Of a stretch of DNA of 64,000 bases, positions 32,295-42,703 are shown piece by piece (the first letter of the stretch is position 1; each line of letters begins with the position of its first letter). Location of the stretch: NCBI GenBank assembly GCA_905221605.1, contig CAJNDS010001924.1:330001-394000 (forward strand), read 5' to 3'. The notes beneath the pieces were generated by a model. The model did not search any database and was not told the origin of the DNA. It was given only the letters and a program-made list of their open reading frames with translations. This stretch comes from Symbiodinium natans (taxonomy: Eukaryota; Sar; Dinophyceae; Suessiales; Symbiodiniaceae). The translations under genes and the position numbers were made by a program.

Positions 32295-35200
32295 GCCCTA
32301 TAAATCCTACACTCCTGAACCCGATAGCCCTAAAACCCGGCACCCCTAAACCCCGTAGCCCTAAACCGCCACCCTAAACCCTAAACCCTAAACCCTAAAC
32401 CCTAAACCCTAAACCCTAAACCCTAAACCCCCCATAACCTCTCCACCCCGACTCTGCCCTACAAGGCCCCCTGAGAGTCACCAAAAAAACCTGTTAGAGG
32501 CGCTTGCCGCGCGACCGCGCTTCGATCCGGCGTGGTGTGCAGCCAAGAGAAGCGGTTGGTTCTTCGGGGCCCTCAGGGGGTTTTTGGGGGTTCAGGGTTC
32601 GGGTCCTCAGGTTCAGGGTGTATAGGTTTAGGTTTTCGGGTGCATATACATATATTACAGTTGCTTTTTGGGTTTAGTATAAGCGATCTGCAGGGCCGTA
32701 TTCGGGGGCTGAACAGGTTTGGGGGGATCTATGGGAGGGAAGGTGTTGGGGAGTATGCGTAGCTCCATGAACCCTTCTCCGTGTAAACCCCTTCTGAAGC
32801 CCCAAACCAGAAGCTGGGTGTCAAACTTACCTTGGAGGCATCCTAGCCCCGAGCCCTAAACCCTAACCCTATAAGCCCTATAAGCCCTATAAGCCCTATA
32901 AACCCTATAAACCCTATAAACCCTATAAACCCTATAAACCCTATAAACCCTATAAACCCTATAAACCCTAAACCCTAAACCCTTCCCCCCCCCCCCCCCC
33001 CCCCACCCCAAGGCTCCTGCATTCACACCGGCACGACTCGGCCAACGGTTCTTCTCCGACCTCAGGCCACCCCCTTGCAAGTTGCGGGTGAAGGAGGGTT
33101 CGTCAGCCCTTAACCCTACTTGGAGGTTCACGGTACTTAGTAGCTAGTTCTAACCTCCAAGTACATGTCTACCCTAAAGTTGTTAAGGGGTGCTTAGGGA
33201 GGGAGTGTTGGCGCGTTAGGGATTCAAGCCTGCAAGTTGACTTACAATTCAAAAGGGGCTTGCTAGGACAGCAGCTTCTTCAGGTTCAGGGTCTTAAGAG
33301 CTTTGTGCCTTGGGGCACAGGAAGCCTGCAGATGCAGCTGTGGAGTCAAAGCTTTCGGGTTGTAGAACTCGGGGGAGCAACTCAGAGCCGGTTATCTGCG
33401 ACTCGGAAAGCCCAATCTCCAAGACCCCCAGGACCCTTTACCAGCATAGATGCTGCATCCTAGAAGGCTTCATCACGCAAGCTCCCCAAGACCCCAAAGG
33501 TTTGCACCAACCCACGAGTGGCCACAGCCTCAGCAACAGGCTGCTTTTGCACATTCAGGGTTTCTAGGCTTTGGGGTTAGTGTGTGTGTGTGTGTGTGGG
33601 TTTGTGGGTAGTTTCAAAATAGTTTCAAAATAGGGTTAGTGTGTTTGGGCTTGTAGTTTCAGATCTAAAAAGGATGCAGGGTTTTGGGGCGGCAGGGGGC
33701 TTCAGCCCCCCTTTTCGAGCTCTGCTTTGCGTCCCTGCCTAGACCCCACTGCACCCACCGTAGACTCTCATGCAACACTTGTAGGTCCCTTGCCCCCCGG
33801 CGCCCTCTCAGAGTCTCCGAGCTCCCCCATATACACCTGGGACCCTAAACCCTAAACCCTAAACCCTAAACCCTAAACCCTAAACCCTAAACCCTAAACC
33901 CTAAACCCTAAACCCTAAACCCATCCAGAATTCCGAGGTTCAAAGCTGACGGTGCGGCCCCCACGGATGACTCAGTGAGTCGAAACGAACTTTGGGGCTG
34001 AAGTGTAGGAAATGGGGATTAGGGTTTCGGGTTTAGGGTTTAGGGTTTAGGGTTTAGGGTTTAGGAGGTGTGGGTTTCTCACAAGCCCCAAACTGCTTTG
34101 AACCCTAATCTCTGAAGCCAAGATTTGCTTCTACCCACGAAGTCTAAACCTTTCAACACCGGACCCCCCCCAAAACAAGGCTACAATGAGCTATACCTAC
34201 TGGGCTTGGGTTTAGGATCTAGGGCTTCCTTCGGTGTCTGTGTAGAGTTAAAAGGGTCCAGCTGCAGTGTGGGGTTTCGGCGGGGCTGCTCGCCAAAAAA
34301 CAACAGCAAAGTCATGCCCCACGAATCCGACAAAAAGCCCTGCACCCCTCAACCCAAACCCTAAGCCCTATACCCTGTACACCTCAACCCTCAGCCCTAC
34401 ACCCTACAACCCAAAACCCTACACCTTACACCCTACACCCTAGAACCCTAAGCCTCCAAGAGGCTTGAGGGTTTCTGGGGTCTATAGGGTTTAGGTTTTC
34501 TAGGTTTTAAGGCTTTTGGGCTTGTAGGGTTTTAAGGCTCTAGGGCTTATAGGGTTGCAAGGGAGTTTAAGGTTTCTGGGGTTTTGAGGGTTTAAGGCTT
34601 TAGGGCTTAAGGTTTCAGAGTTTCTGGTCTTAGGGCTTTTAGGGCTTAGAAGGCTCTAAGGCTTAAGGGGTACCCTAATCAGGTCCTACGAGGCCCTCTA
34701 AACCCCTAAACCCTAAACACGCAGAGACCCAGGTGACAGCGCCACGCTGGGAATCTCCGATTTTGCCCAGGGTCAGCTTGGAGAGGCATCTCCAGAGCTT
34801 TGAGCTTTTGGAGGTTTAGGGCTTATCATTTCACATGGTGAGGGTATAGGGTTTAGGAATAGAAGGTTTAGGATGTTGCGTTCGGAGGTTTTGGAGGTTT
34901 ATGGAGGATTAGGGTTTTCTAGTTTCACCTTGAGGTTGTGTAGGATTCGGAGGATTTGGTTTGGGATGGAGGTTTTGGAATTTATAGTTTCGCATTGTGT
35001 AGTGTTCTCAGGATTTGGTTTTGGATCGAGGTTTGGGGAGAGAGGGAACGGGGAGGTGGGGGTTCAGAACCCTGCAACCAACAACCCTGCAAGCCCCAAA
35101 GCACGCATGCAAAAAAAGCCGTGGTCCCCACCCTAAACCCTAAACCCTAAACCCTAAACCCTAAACCCTAAAACCCTAAACCCCTCGATTTAAAAGAGAC

Positions 35201-38200
35201 CCCACGGCTCCGAACGCCTGAGTCGCCAGAACCCCATGGGTTTTTGTTGGGCTTCGGCTTGAGGGGTGTAGGTTTGGGTTCTTCCGCTTAGAATCTTGGG
35301 ATGTTCCCCCCGTATACGAAGAGTCCTGGATAGGGATTAACAGTGGGTAAACCCTAAACCCTAAATCCGAAAACCCTAAACCCTAAACCCTAAACCCTAA
35401 ACCCTAAACCCTAAACCCTAAACCCCAAACCCTAAACCCTAAACCCTAAACCCTAAGCCTAAGACCCTGATCCTTTCGGGCTTAGGGAACCCCAGATCTT
35501 GAGCTCCTGTAATCCCAAAAAGCCCTATAGCATTTGCATCCTAAATCCATTTCCCTACATGTACCCACGCCCTAAACTCTCCACCGCTTACAGTTTACAC
35601 CCAGCATCGTGCGCTAGCTAGACTGAATCCCCCTCCGAACACAAATCTTCCAGATACCCCTTAACACGAAACAAAGCATCCGGAACCCTGAACCTAAACC
35701 CGGATCTCTAATCCGTAAACCCCACACCCTAAACCCCAAACCCCAATCCCCAAACCCCAAACCCCAAACCCTACATCCAACCCACCCACAGACACACACA
35801 CACACAGAGACACACACAGAGACACACACAGAGACACACACAGAGACACACAGACACACACAGACACACACAGACACACACACAGACACACACACAGACA
35901 CACCCAGACACACACAGACACACACACACACACACACAGACACACAGACACACAGACACACAGACACACAGACACACAGACACACAGACACACAGACACA
36001 CAGACACACAGACACACAGACACACAGACACACAGACACACACACAGACACACACACACAGACACACAGACACACCGACACACACACACAGACACACAGA
36101 CACACAGACACACAGACACACAGACACACAGACACACAGACACACAGACACACACACACACACACACACACAGACACACAGACACACAGACACACGGACA
36201 CACGGACACACGGACACACAGACACACAGACACACAGACACACAGACACACAGACACACAGACACACAGACACACAGACACACAGACACACGGACACACG
36301 GACACACAGACCCACAGACACACAGACACACAGACACACACAGACACAGACACAGACACACAGACACACACACAGACACAGACAGCACACAGACACAGAC
36401 ACACACAGACACAGACACACACCCACACAACACACACGCACGACACCACAAGACACAGACACACACATACACAGCCACACACAGACCCAGACCACACAGA
36501 CAAAGACAACACACAGACACAGAACACACACAGACACAGACACCACGACACGACACACACAGACACATACACACAGACACCCACACCACACAACACCACA
36601 CACACACAGCACACACAAAAAAAAAAAAAAAACGCAACGCAAAAGCCACGGCTCCAGCAGGTTGTCTACTGCGAGCTCCCCGAGGTTGGGGCCAAGTTCT
36701 CGGCCAAGGAGCAGGGCTTCGGGTTTCAGGGTTTAGGGTGTAGGATTTAGGGTGTAGGGCTTAGGGTGTAGGGCTTAGGGCTTAGGGCTTAGGGCTTAGG
36801 GCTTAGGGCTTAGGGCTTAGGGCTTAGGGCTTAGGGCTTAGGGCTCAGGGCCGATTGCTACCTTTTAAGGGTTGAGAGGTTAGGAGGTTCGCGCCCAGAG
36901 TTCAGGATTCAGGGTTTTAGGGTCTTAGGGCTTTTAGGGTTTTCGGGTTTTAGGGTGTTGCTGCTCTGGCATGTCGAAGCAACAGGAACCGAGGTTTTGA
37001 AGCTGTGGCCATAGAGGAAGGGCCTACGGTTTGCCTCGACCCTAGATGCCACTAACTTGTGTACAGTGCCTAGGTAACATGATTGAAATAGAAAATTATA
37101 GAAAGACATCCATGCACCACAGAAAGGACCCACCATTAAGGGTCAGGTAGTTAGGAAGACACCGAATTCTGGGCCTGAAACTTGGCTGAGAAGCCTGCGC
37201 CCTAAACTCCACATCCCTGTAAGCCCTGAAGCGTACAGGAGGCCGCAGCCCGCCCCTGGCCCTAAACAAACGCCAAGCAGTTAGAAACAGAACGGCAAGA
37301 AGAAGAAGGAAGAGGTATGGTAGTTCCTACATTCGGAAGACCAACATACCGGCGTACTTGGATAGCATCATACAGGAAGTAGAACCGAAGGGACCTCCCT
37401 AAACCCCTAAATCCCCAAACCCCTAAGCCCCTAAACCCTCAAGCCTAAACCCCTCATGCAAAGAGAAGGACACCCTTTGCACCTTGGAGAGCGTGAAGGC
37501 CGTGGGTGAAGTCTACGCCCCCGTCGACCTCGAGGCGGAGATTCGTTTCAGCCTTTGCGGCTTTGGGGGATTTTGTGCTGAGGTTGAGGGTTCAGGGGTG
37601 GAGGGGCTTTGAGCTTAGGCCTTAGGGTTCAGGAGTTCAGGCTTGGGGGATTAGAAGTGGAGGAGTTTGAGGACTTGCGCGTCTGTAGTGTACAGGGTAT
37701 GGGCCTGGGCTTGGAGGAGGATGCCTTACAGGGAGGTATAGGGACCGTGGCCCTACGGGGCTTAGGAGTTGTCGATTCTTCCGGCACGTTTAGGCCTCGT
37801 GCACCTGAGTCAAGGAAGGTGTGTGTGTGTGTGTGTGCTACCTAAACCCTTCACCATAAAGCCATACAGTAATCAATGCTAACCCCAGAGAATTCGGTCG
37901 TTCATTCCGCGTGTCATTCATGGAGCCTCAACACTAAACGGCCCCATAACTCCCCATCCCCGCACACCCCAAGTATAGCAACTTGCATCTTGTTTCCCCC
38001 GCCCTGCCACACCTCCAAACCCTAAGCCTTGAACCCTAAACCTGAAATCCTAAACCCTAAACCTCCAAGGCTTTGAGTAGGCGAGTTCAGGGCTTCGAGA
38101 TGGCGTTTCGGGCTTCGGGTTGGTCGAGTGCTTGTAGGCCCCACCCTCGCCCACAAGAGTTGAGTGTTTAGGGTTCAGTTCATAGCGTTCGGGGTTTAGG

Positions 38201-39889
38201 GGTAACAGGGCTGAGGGTTTAGGATTTAAGGCTTTGGGTTTCGGATGCCTTCCTTCTGACCTTTCGGGGTGGGCCACAGAATCCGGCAGGATTTCAAATG
38301 CCTGGGCTGGATGTTTCTTAGGCTGCGTGGCCGGGGGGGGGGGGGGGGGCGGGGTTGGGTGTTAGGGTTTATTGTTCAGGCGTAAGGGGCCCTCAAAAGG
38401 TCCACATCAACCCCCCCCTAAATCCTAAACCGGTTAAACCCTCACATGGCCCCCAACAGCCCCAAAGCCTTCAACCCTAAACCCTAAACCCTAAACCCTA
38501 AACCCTAAACCCTAAACCCTAAACCCTAAACCCTAAACCCTAAACCCTAAACCCTAAACCCTAAACCCTAAACCCTAAACCTAAACGCCCCTGTCAGGTT
38601 ACCGACGTCAACTCCAAGCTGCAGGATGAGCCCGCCATGGTGAACAGCTCACCGGAGGAGGAGGGCTGGCTCGTGAAGGCTGAGCCTAGGGTTTAGGGTT
38701 TAGGGTTTAGGGTTTAGGGTTTAGGGTTTAGGGTTTAGGGTTTAGGGTTTAGGGTTTAGGGTTTAGGGTTTAGGGTTTAGGGTTTAGGCGAAGGGTTGGG
38801 GGATGCTTTTGGGTCCCTTCGGGCCCGCTATAGGGCTTCGGTGTTGAGAGGGTGTAGGGTAGTAAGGCTTCCTAAGCAAGTACTAGCAGTAATGCATATA
38901 TAACTACTTAGACAGCATTGCAAAGGCGGCGGTCGGCGTGTCTGAGGGTTCCATGGTTGAAGGCTTTGGCTGGGCTTAGGGTTTAAGGCTTGGGTGGTTT
39001 TAGGGCTTAGGGTTGAAGAGTTTGGTGTTACTGAAAAGCTTTGGGAAGCCTAACCACCACCCTCTCATGCGGCAAGTGGTCGGCAGGTGAAATTCACTGG
39101 TGATGCCAGCTCCCTGATGGATCGCTGGGGCCTTGCAGCCCGCACGCTGATTCCCCCTCAGTCCACAGTCCATACCCTATAAACCCCATAAACCCTATAA
39201 ACCCTATAAACCCTATAAACCCTATAAACCCTATAAACCCTATAAACCCTATAAACCCTATAAACCCTATAAACCCTATAAACCCTATAAACCCTAAACT
39301 TCCCTAAAGACTAAACCTTATAAACCCTATAAACCTAATAAACCCTATAAACCCTATAAACCCTATGAACCCTATAAACCCTATAAACCCTATAAACCCT
39401 AAACCTTAATTTTTATAGACCCTAAGCGGTGCTCGATGCAATGCTGGCTTGTGCTTTGGGGGTCTGGTCTTGTAAAATCACCCAACTATTGCTAGAGGCG
39501 AGTTCGAAGAAGGCCCCCCATCATACGACCGACAGCGCTCTTAGAGCTGCAGGGTTTATAGGCTTTGGGTTTAGGGTTTAGGGTTTAGGGTTTAGGGTTT
39601 AGGGTTTAGGGTTTAGGGTTTAGGGTTTAGGGTTTAGGGTTTAGGGTCCTGATATGGGCTCTCCGGCCCCGAAATCGATTTTGTTCCAAGGGGGACGGCC
39701 CTGAAACATCGGCACCTCTCGAGCCCAGCAAATCGGCTTCATTTCCGATGGCATTTGATGCTAGACCCGATTGTTTCTGGGCAGAGATCTGCAGTTGAGA
39801 GCTCCCTGAACTCCGATTCCGAAGTTTGGAAAGCCAGCTGAGGCGCAGCCTACGAGAAGCACCTGGAGTCCGAGAAGACGGAAGAGTGA
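32289..39889 (+). CDS. gcvH: Glycine cleavage system H protein, mitochondrial, 9 mini-exons
   Basis: GcvH carries the aminomethyl group on a lipoyl-lysine between the P, T and L proteins of the mitochondrial glycine cleavage complex. Exons: 33013-33065, 33500-33520, 33938-33951, 34733-34785, 36661-36708, 37469-37534, 38598-38678, 39087-39123, 39843-39889. They sum to 420 bases, 140 codons including TGA. ATG-TCG at 32289-32294 before a GC donor is a possible start exon, in phase but unproven. The lipoylation motif LESVKA is at about 37484-37501; [20 protein letters not shown]-like and GWL blocks are all present at normal spacing. The first exon has an Arg-rich presequence ending QRFFSDLR. Eight introns: six GC, one GT, one GA donor. 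Introns are filled with telomere-type repeats. Confidence 0.92.
32870..32981 (-). repeat. CCCTATAAG/CCCTATAAA 9-base array
   Basis: Four CCCTATAAG units lead into about eight CCCTATAAA units and then CCCTAAA, followed by a C-run. It lies just before the H-protein presequence exon. Confidence 0.93.
33013..33065 (+). CDS. gcvH: GcvH presequence exon
   Basis: It reads [17 protein letters not shown] plus two bases. The Arg, Ser and Phe content and the RFFS site suit a mitochondrial targeting peptide. The acceptor is AAG and the donor is GC (GCCACC). Confidence 0.8.
33116..33164. repeat. Short hairpin
   Basis: CTACTTGGAGGTT and AACCTCCAAGTAC flank about 22 bases. It lies inside the second visible H-protein intron. 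Confidence 0.6.
33500..33520 (+). CDS. gcvH: GcvH 21-base exon with THEW
   Basis: It reads (R)FAPTHE plus two bases of Trp. F-A-P-T-H-E-W opens the mature H protein in many species. The acceptor is AAG and the donor is GC (GCCACA). Confidence 0.82.
33841..33921 (-). repeat. CCCTAAA array
   Basis: About eleven heptamers end 16 bases before the 14-base microexon at 33938. Confidence 0.95.
33938..33951 (+). CDS. gcvH: GcvH 14-base microexon
   Basis: It is one base of Trp, then FKAD, then one base of Gly. It bridges THEW and GDSATLGIS at the spacing seen in other H proteins. The acceptor is GAG and the donor is GT (GTGCGG). Confidence 0.74.
34733..34785 (+). CDS. gcvH: GcvH exon
   Basis: It reads (G)[24 protein letters not shown] matches the family strongly. 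The acceptor is CAG and the donor is GC (GCATCT). Confidence 0.9.
35366..35458 (-). repeat. CCCTAAA array
   Basis: About thirteen heptamers with one CCCCAAA variant lie in the H-protein intron 34786-36660. Confidence 0.93.
35790..36615. repeat. ACACAGAC/ACACACAG microsatellite, ~825 bases
   Basis: The plus strand is almost only A and C with a G about every eighth base. It fills the H-protein intron 34786-36660 and ends in a 15-base A run. It creates three long minus-strand frames of Cys, Val and Ser that are not genes. Confidence 0.97.
36661..36708 (+). CDS. gcvH: GcvH exon
   Basis: It reads [16 protein letters not shown]. The donor is GA (GAGCAG), with AAGGA repeated at both ends of the following intron. 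It begins about 45 bases after the long ACACAGAC block. Confidence 0.9.
36737..36846 (+). repeat. GGGCTTA heptamer array
   Basis: About eleven GGGCTTA units follow GGGTGTA and GGATTTA variants. It is a TTTAGGG derivative amplified as its own unit, in the H-protein intron after 36708. Confidence 0.92.
37469..37534 (+). CDS. gcvH: GcvH exon with lipoyl-lysine
   Basis: It starts [18 protein letters not shown] and ends VDLE. Lys at 37496 is the expected lipoylation site. The donor is GC (GCGGAG). Confidence 0.93.
38473..38584 (-). repeat. CCCTAAA array facing the next TTTAGGG array
   Basis: About sixteen heptamers end 13 bases before the H-protein exon at 38598. Confidence 0.96.
38598..38678 (+). 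CDS. gcvH: GcvH exon between opposed telomeric arrays
   Basis: It starts [20 protein letters not shown] and ends EEGWLVK. It lies 13 bases after a CCCTAAA array and 10 bases before a TTTAGGG array. The donor is GC (GCTGAG). Confidence 0.93.
38688..38788 (+). repeat. TTTAGGG array
   Basis: About fourteen heptamers start 10 bases after the H-protein exon ending at 38678. Confidence 0.96.
39087..39123 (+). CDS. gcvH: GcvH exon
   Basis: It reads [12 protein letters not shown] plus one base. The acceptor is CAG and the donor is GC (GCTGGG). Confidence 0.82.
39179..39404 (-). repeat. CCCTATAAA 9-base array, two blocks
   Basis: Blocks at 39179-39296 and 39316-39404 consist of CCCTATAAA with few variants. 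They lie in the last H-protein intron. Confidence 0.95.
39564..39647 (+). repeat. TTTAGGG array
   Basis: About twelve heptamers in the last H-protein intron. Confidence 0.95.
39843..39889 (+). CDS. gcvH: GcvH terminal exon
   Basis: It reads (R)[14 protein letters not shown] and TGA at 39887. The ending A-Y-E-K is typical of the family. The acceptor is GAG. Confidence 0.9.
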
Positions 39890-40690
39890 GCGTGTTCAGC
39901 AGGCTTGGGGACCTCCTGAAGCCACGGCCGGATGACAGGGCTTTTAGAGGCCTGAAATTGTTTCTTGGGGTTTAGAGGTGCGTAGGTTACATAGGGTCTA
40001 TCAGGGTAGAAATGGATATCGCAGCATTTCGGGTCTACATCGGTGATACTTGGGGGAAAAGAGAGGGCACAGAGGAGCAACAAGCAGGGACCCTCCCCAG
40101 CCCGCCATGGCACCCCCCGTCCCTGTCCTGGATGTGTGGTGGTGGGGTTTTACGGGGTCATGAGGGCTTAGGGCTGGAGGATAAATCAGGGTGTTAAGGC
40201 AATAGGGTTAGGCTTTAGGATGTTAGGGTTTGGGGGGGAGGGAGGGGGGGGGGGGGGGGGGCGGGGGATGGAACGCGAAAAGACACGAGGGTTTACGAGG
40301 ATGGTGAAACTTAGGACGACAGTTGGTGGGGGGGGGGGGGGGTTGGGGCCCGGGAGACCAGGATCATAAACAAAGTTTAGGGTTAAGGGCTTAGGGGAAT
40401 AATAAAGTAATAGGGGCACGAACTTGGGTTGTAAGTGGCATATGTTAGGTTTCTAGATGATGCATCAGATCCTTCTAAAGTCTTGTGCTTATAGTAGGCT
40501 TTAGGGCTTCAGGGTTTATGGTCTACAGCTTCAAGCTATCGTTTAGGGTGCGGGGTTTACAGTTTAGAGTTTGCTTTTGTGGGTGTGGCTTCAGGCTGCA
40601 GGCAGCATTCCTGGGAGGCGCCCCGCCCCTCTTCAGGTTTGTCCGGCCCTTTCAGCCGTGTCATATTGTGCGACAAAGCACGCCAAATAC

Positions 40691-40960
40691 TCAATGAGGT
40701 TCGGTCGTGGCTTTGAGTCCTGAGTTAGGGTGGGGTATGTGTTGGGGCTGAACAAGGCTTTGCACAGTTTTGTAGAAGTTCGGGTTGGGTTTCGTGTCTT
40801 CAAGTTTTGTTATAGAGAAGCCGGCGGCGGTCATGCCCCATTGCCGCGCCGAGCCATGACGTTGGGGCTTTGGATCCCCAAAATCGACGGAAGGCGCTGA
40901 GTCGTCTGCTTCCAATGCCTTGAGGGCAGAAGTCACTCGCAGCCGCTGTGGGCGGAGGTC
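40691..40960 (-). CDS. Unrecognised minus-strand open frame
   Basis: It reads TSALKALEADDSAPSVDFGD, then PKPQRHGSARQWGMTAAGFS. The codons are well balanced compared with the surrounding degenerate heptamers. Family unknown. Confidence 0.28.
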   Translation of the reverse strand, partial: DLRPQRLRVTSALKALEADDSAPSVDFGDPKPQRHGSARQWGMTAAGFSITKLEDTKPNPNFYKTVQSLVQPQHIPHPNSGLKATTEPH

Positions 40961-42331
40961 TGGCTCTTAAACGGGAGGTCCATCTTTTGGATCGAATGGG
41001 GGTCGTCCTACGTATTATTTTATGTTTTTTGCTTTTTGTTCTTGTTATTGGGGAGGGGGAGGGGCTGCTGGCCTGTGATTGTTAGGAACCAGTTGAGCAC
41101 TGGAAACTTGGGTTGGGGGTTAGGGTGTGCTCCTGGGTTTGGGGTGTATGCGCTCCCTTGTGTTCTACTCGAGGTGCTTAAAACCCCCAAACACCTAAAC
41201 CCTAAACCCTAAACCCCCAAACACCTAAACCCTGGCCCGTGACCCCAAAAGCTCGACTTCCAGCATTCCCTCTTACAGCATGAGCTGCTACGCCGAAGCC
41301 CCTGGGTTTGCTCTTCGCGAGCTCTACAAGCTCCACACCCAAAACACTTCAACCCCACAAGGCCCCAAAGAATTTCGCCGCTTGTGGCCCTCCCTGCCAC
41401 ACAAAAGGATCCCCACAGCGTTCTGCATTCGACTCCCAGACGCGCGCCGGAAAAAAAAAAAAAATAAATAAAAAAAAAAAAAAAACAACTGGGAGACGCC
41501 AGGCTTTCCTAAAGCCGCAAGGCCTTTAGGCAGTACAGGATCTAGAGCTTCAGGGCTGTCATCGCTACAACCCCGACACCCCAAGGCTGGAAGCCCTCAA
41601 ATCCTTCGGCCCGAAGCAACACAAAAGAAAGTAATTACAGGAAGGATTTTGGGTTTGAGGTTCAGGTTGGGATGTTAGTGATTAATGGGGATTAGAATCG
41701 GGGGTAAAAAAACCCCCAAACAAGGCCTGTTAGTACAAGGGGGAACATCCCATGGTTTTGGGCTTAAAGGTGTTTTAGGGATGCGGCGCCTTAAGTGGGT
41801 TTAGGGTTTATAGGTTAGGGTTAGGCCCCAGTCCCGAACAACCTTCAACACCAAACACCTTACACCCCTTGAAAAACCAGTAAACACCTACACACGTTTA
41901 AGCCTCTCCAGCCCTTCCAACCCTTCGAAGCCCTCGAAACCTTCTGCACAGAAAGCCCTTAAAGCGTCTTGAGCCCGTAAATCCCTAATCCTGTAAAAGC
42001 CCTCAATCCCCTCAAGTCAATTGAACCCTAAACCCTAAACCCTAAACCCTAAACCCTAAACCCTAAACCCTAAACCCTAACCAATTGAAACCGTACAAGC
42101 ACTTAAGCCCGAAGCCTTGAAACCCTTAACCCACGAGCTGCCAGTTGTCGGGGGAGGCCAATGTCCCTGAACGAGGTTTTGGGGTTTGGGGTTTAGGAAG
42201 ATTTGGGGTTAGGGTTTAGGTTGTTTACGTCTGGGGCTTAGGTTTCCTAGGGTTGATTAAGGTTTATCCGGGTTTATAGGGTTTAGGGGCACACATATAG
42301 AGGGGTGCTGGTTATTTGAAGATCTACTCCT

Positions 42332-42703
42332 TCATGTCGGAATACACCTTGAACTATATGAAGGTGCACCGATGATAAAGGAATATTTATTATCCACCTT
42401 TTTGGAAGCATCGTAAAGCAAGCCTGAATGGCCTACATCACGATTCCCTGTCGCTTTGCGCAGAGTTATGATGTTTGGATCGAAGCTGGGAGCAGAAATT
42501 TGGCTCGTAGTCGGCAAATTCTTACATCCAAGTGGGCTGTAGGTGGCGCCTCTTTCAACCAACCGCGCCCCATCTGCCTTTCTTTGCTTCCCTGAATCTG
42601 GTTGACCTGTTTCACTTGTATTTGGATGATGCTTGGAAGGACATGCAGTCTTGAGTACAGCATGAGATACATCAGCAGGATGAAAGTTTTGTCGCACTAG
42701 CAT
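42332..42703 (-). CDS. Unrecognised open frame, 123 residues
   Basis: It starts MLVRQNFHPADVSHAVLKTA and has ordinary polar composition in a stretch free of telomere-like repeats. No family recognised. Confidence 0.3.
   Translation of the reverse strand: MLVRQNFHPADVSHAVLKTACPSKHHPNTSETGQPDSGKQRKADGARLVERGATYSPLGCKNLPTTSQISAPSFDPNIITLRKATGNRDVGHSGLLYDASKKVDNKYSFIIGAPSYSSRCIPT

Noticed and set aside
35614-36649. Three long minus-strand open frames rich in Cys, Val and Ser (about 290-340 residues)
   Set aside because: They are the antisense of the ACACAGAC microsatellite. Three frames are open at once, and the block sits inside an H-protein intron.
39179-39404. CRISPR-like regular array
   Set aside because: It is a simple 9-base tandem repeat without spacers, in an intron of a eukaryotic gene.
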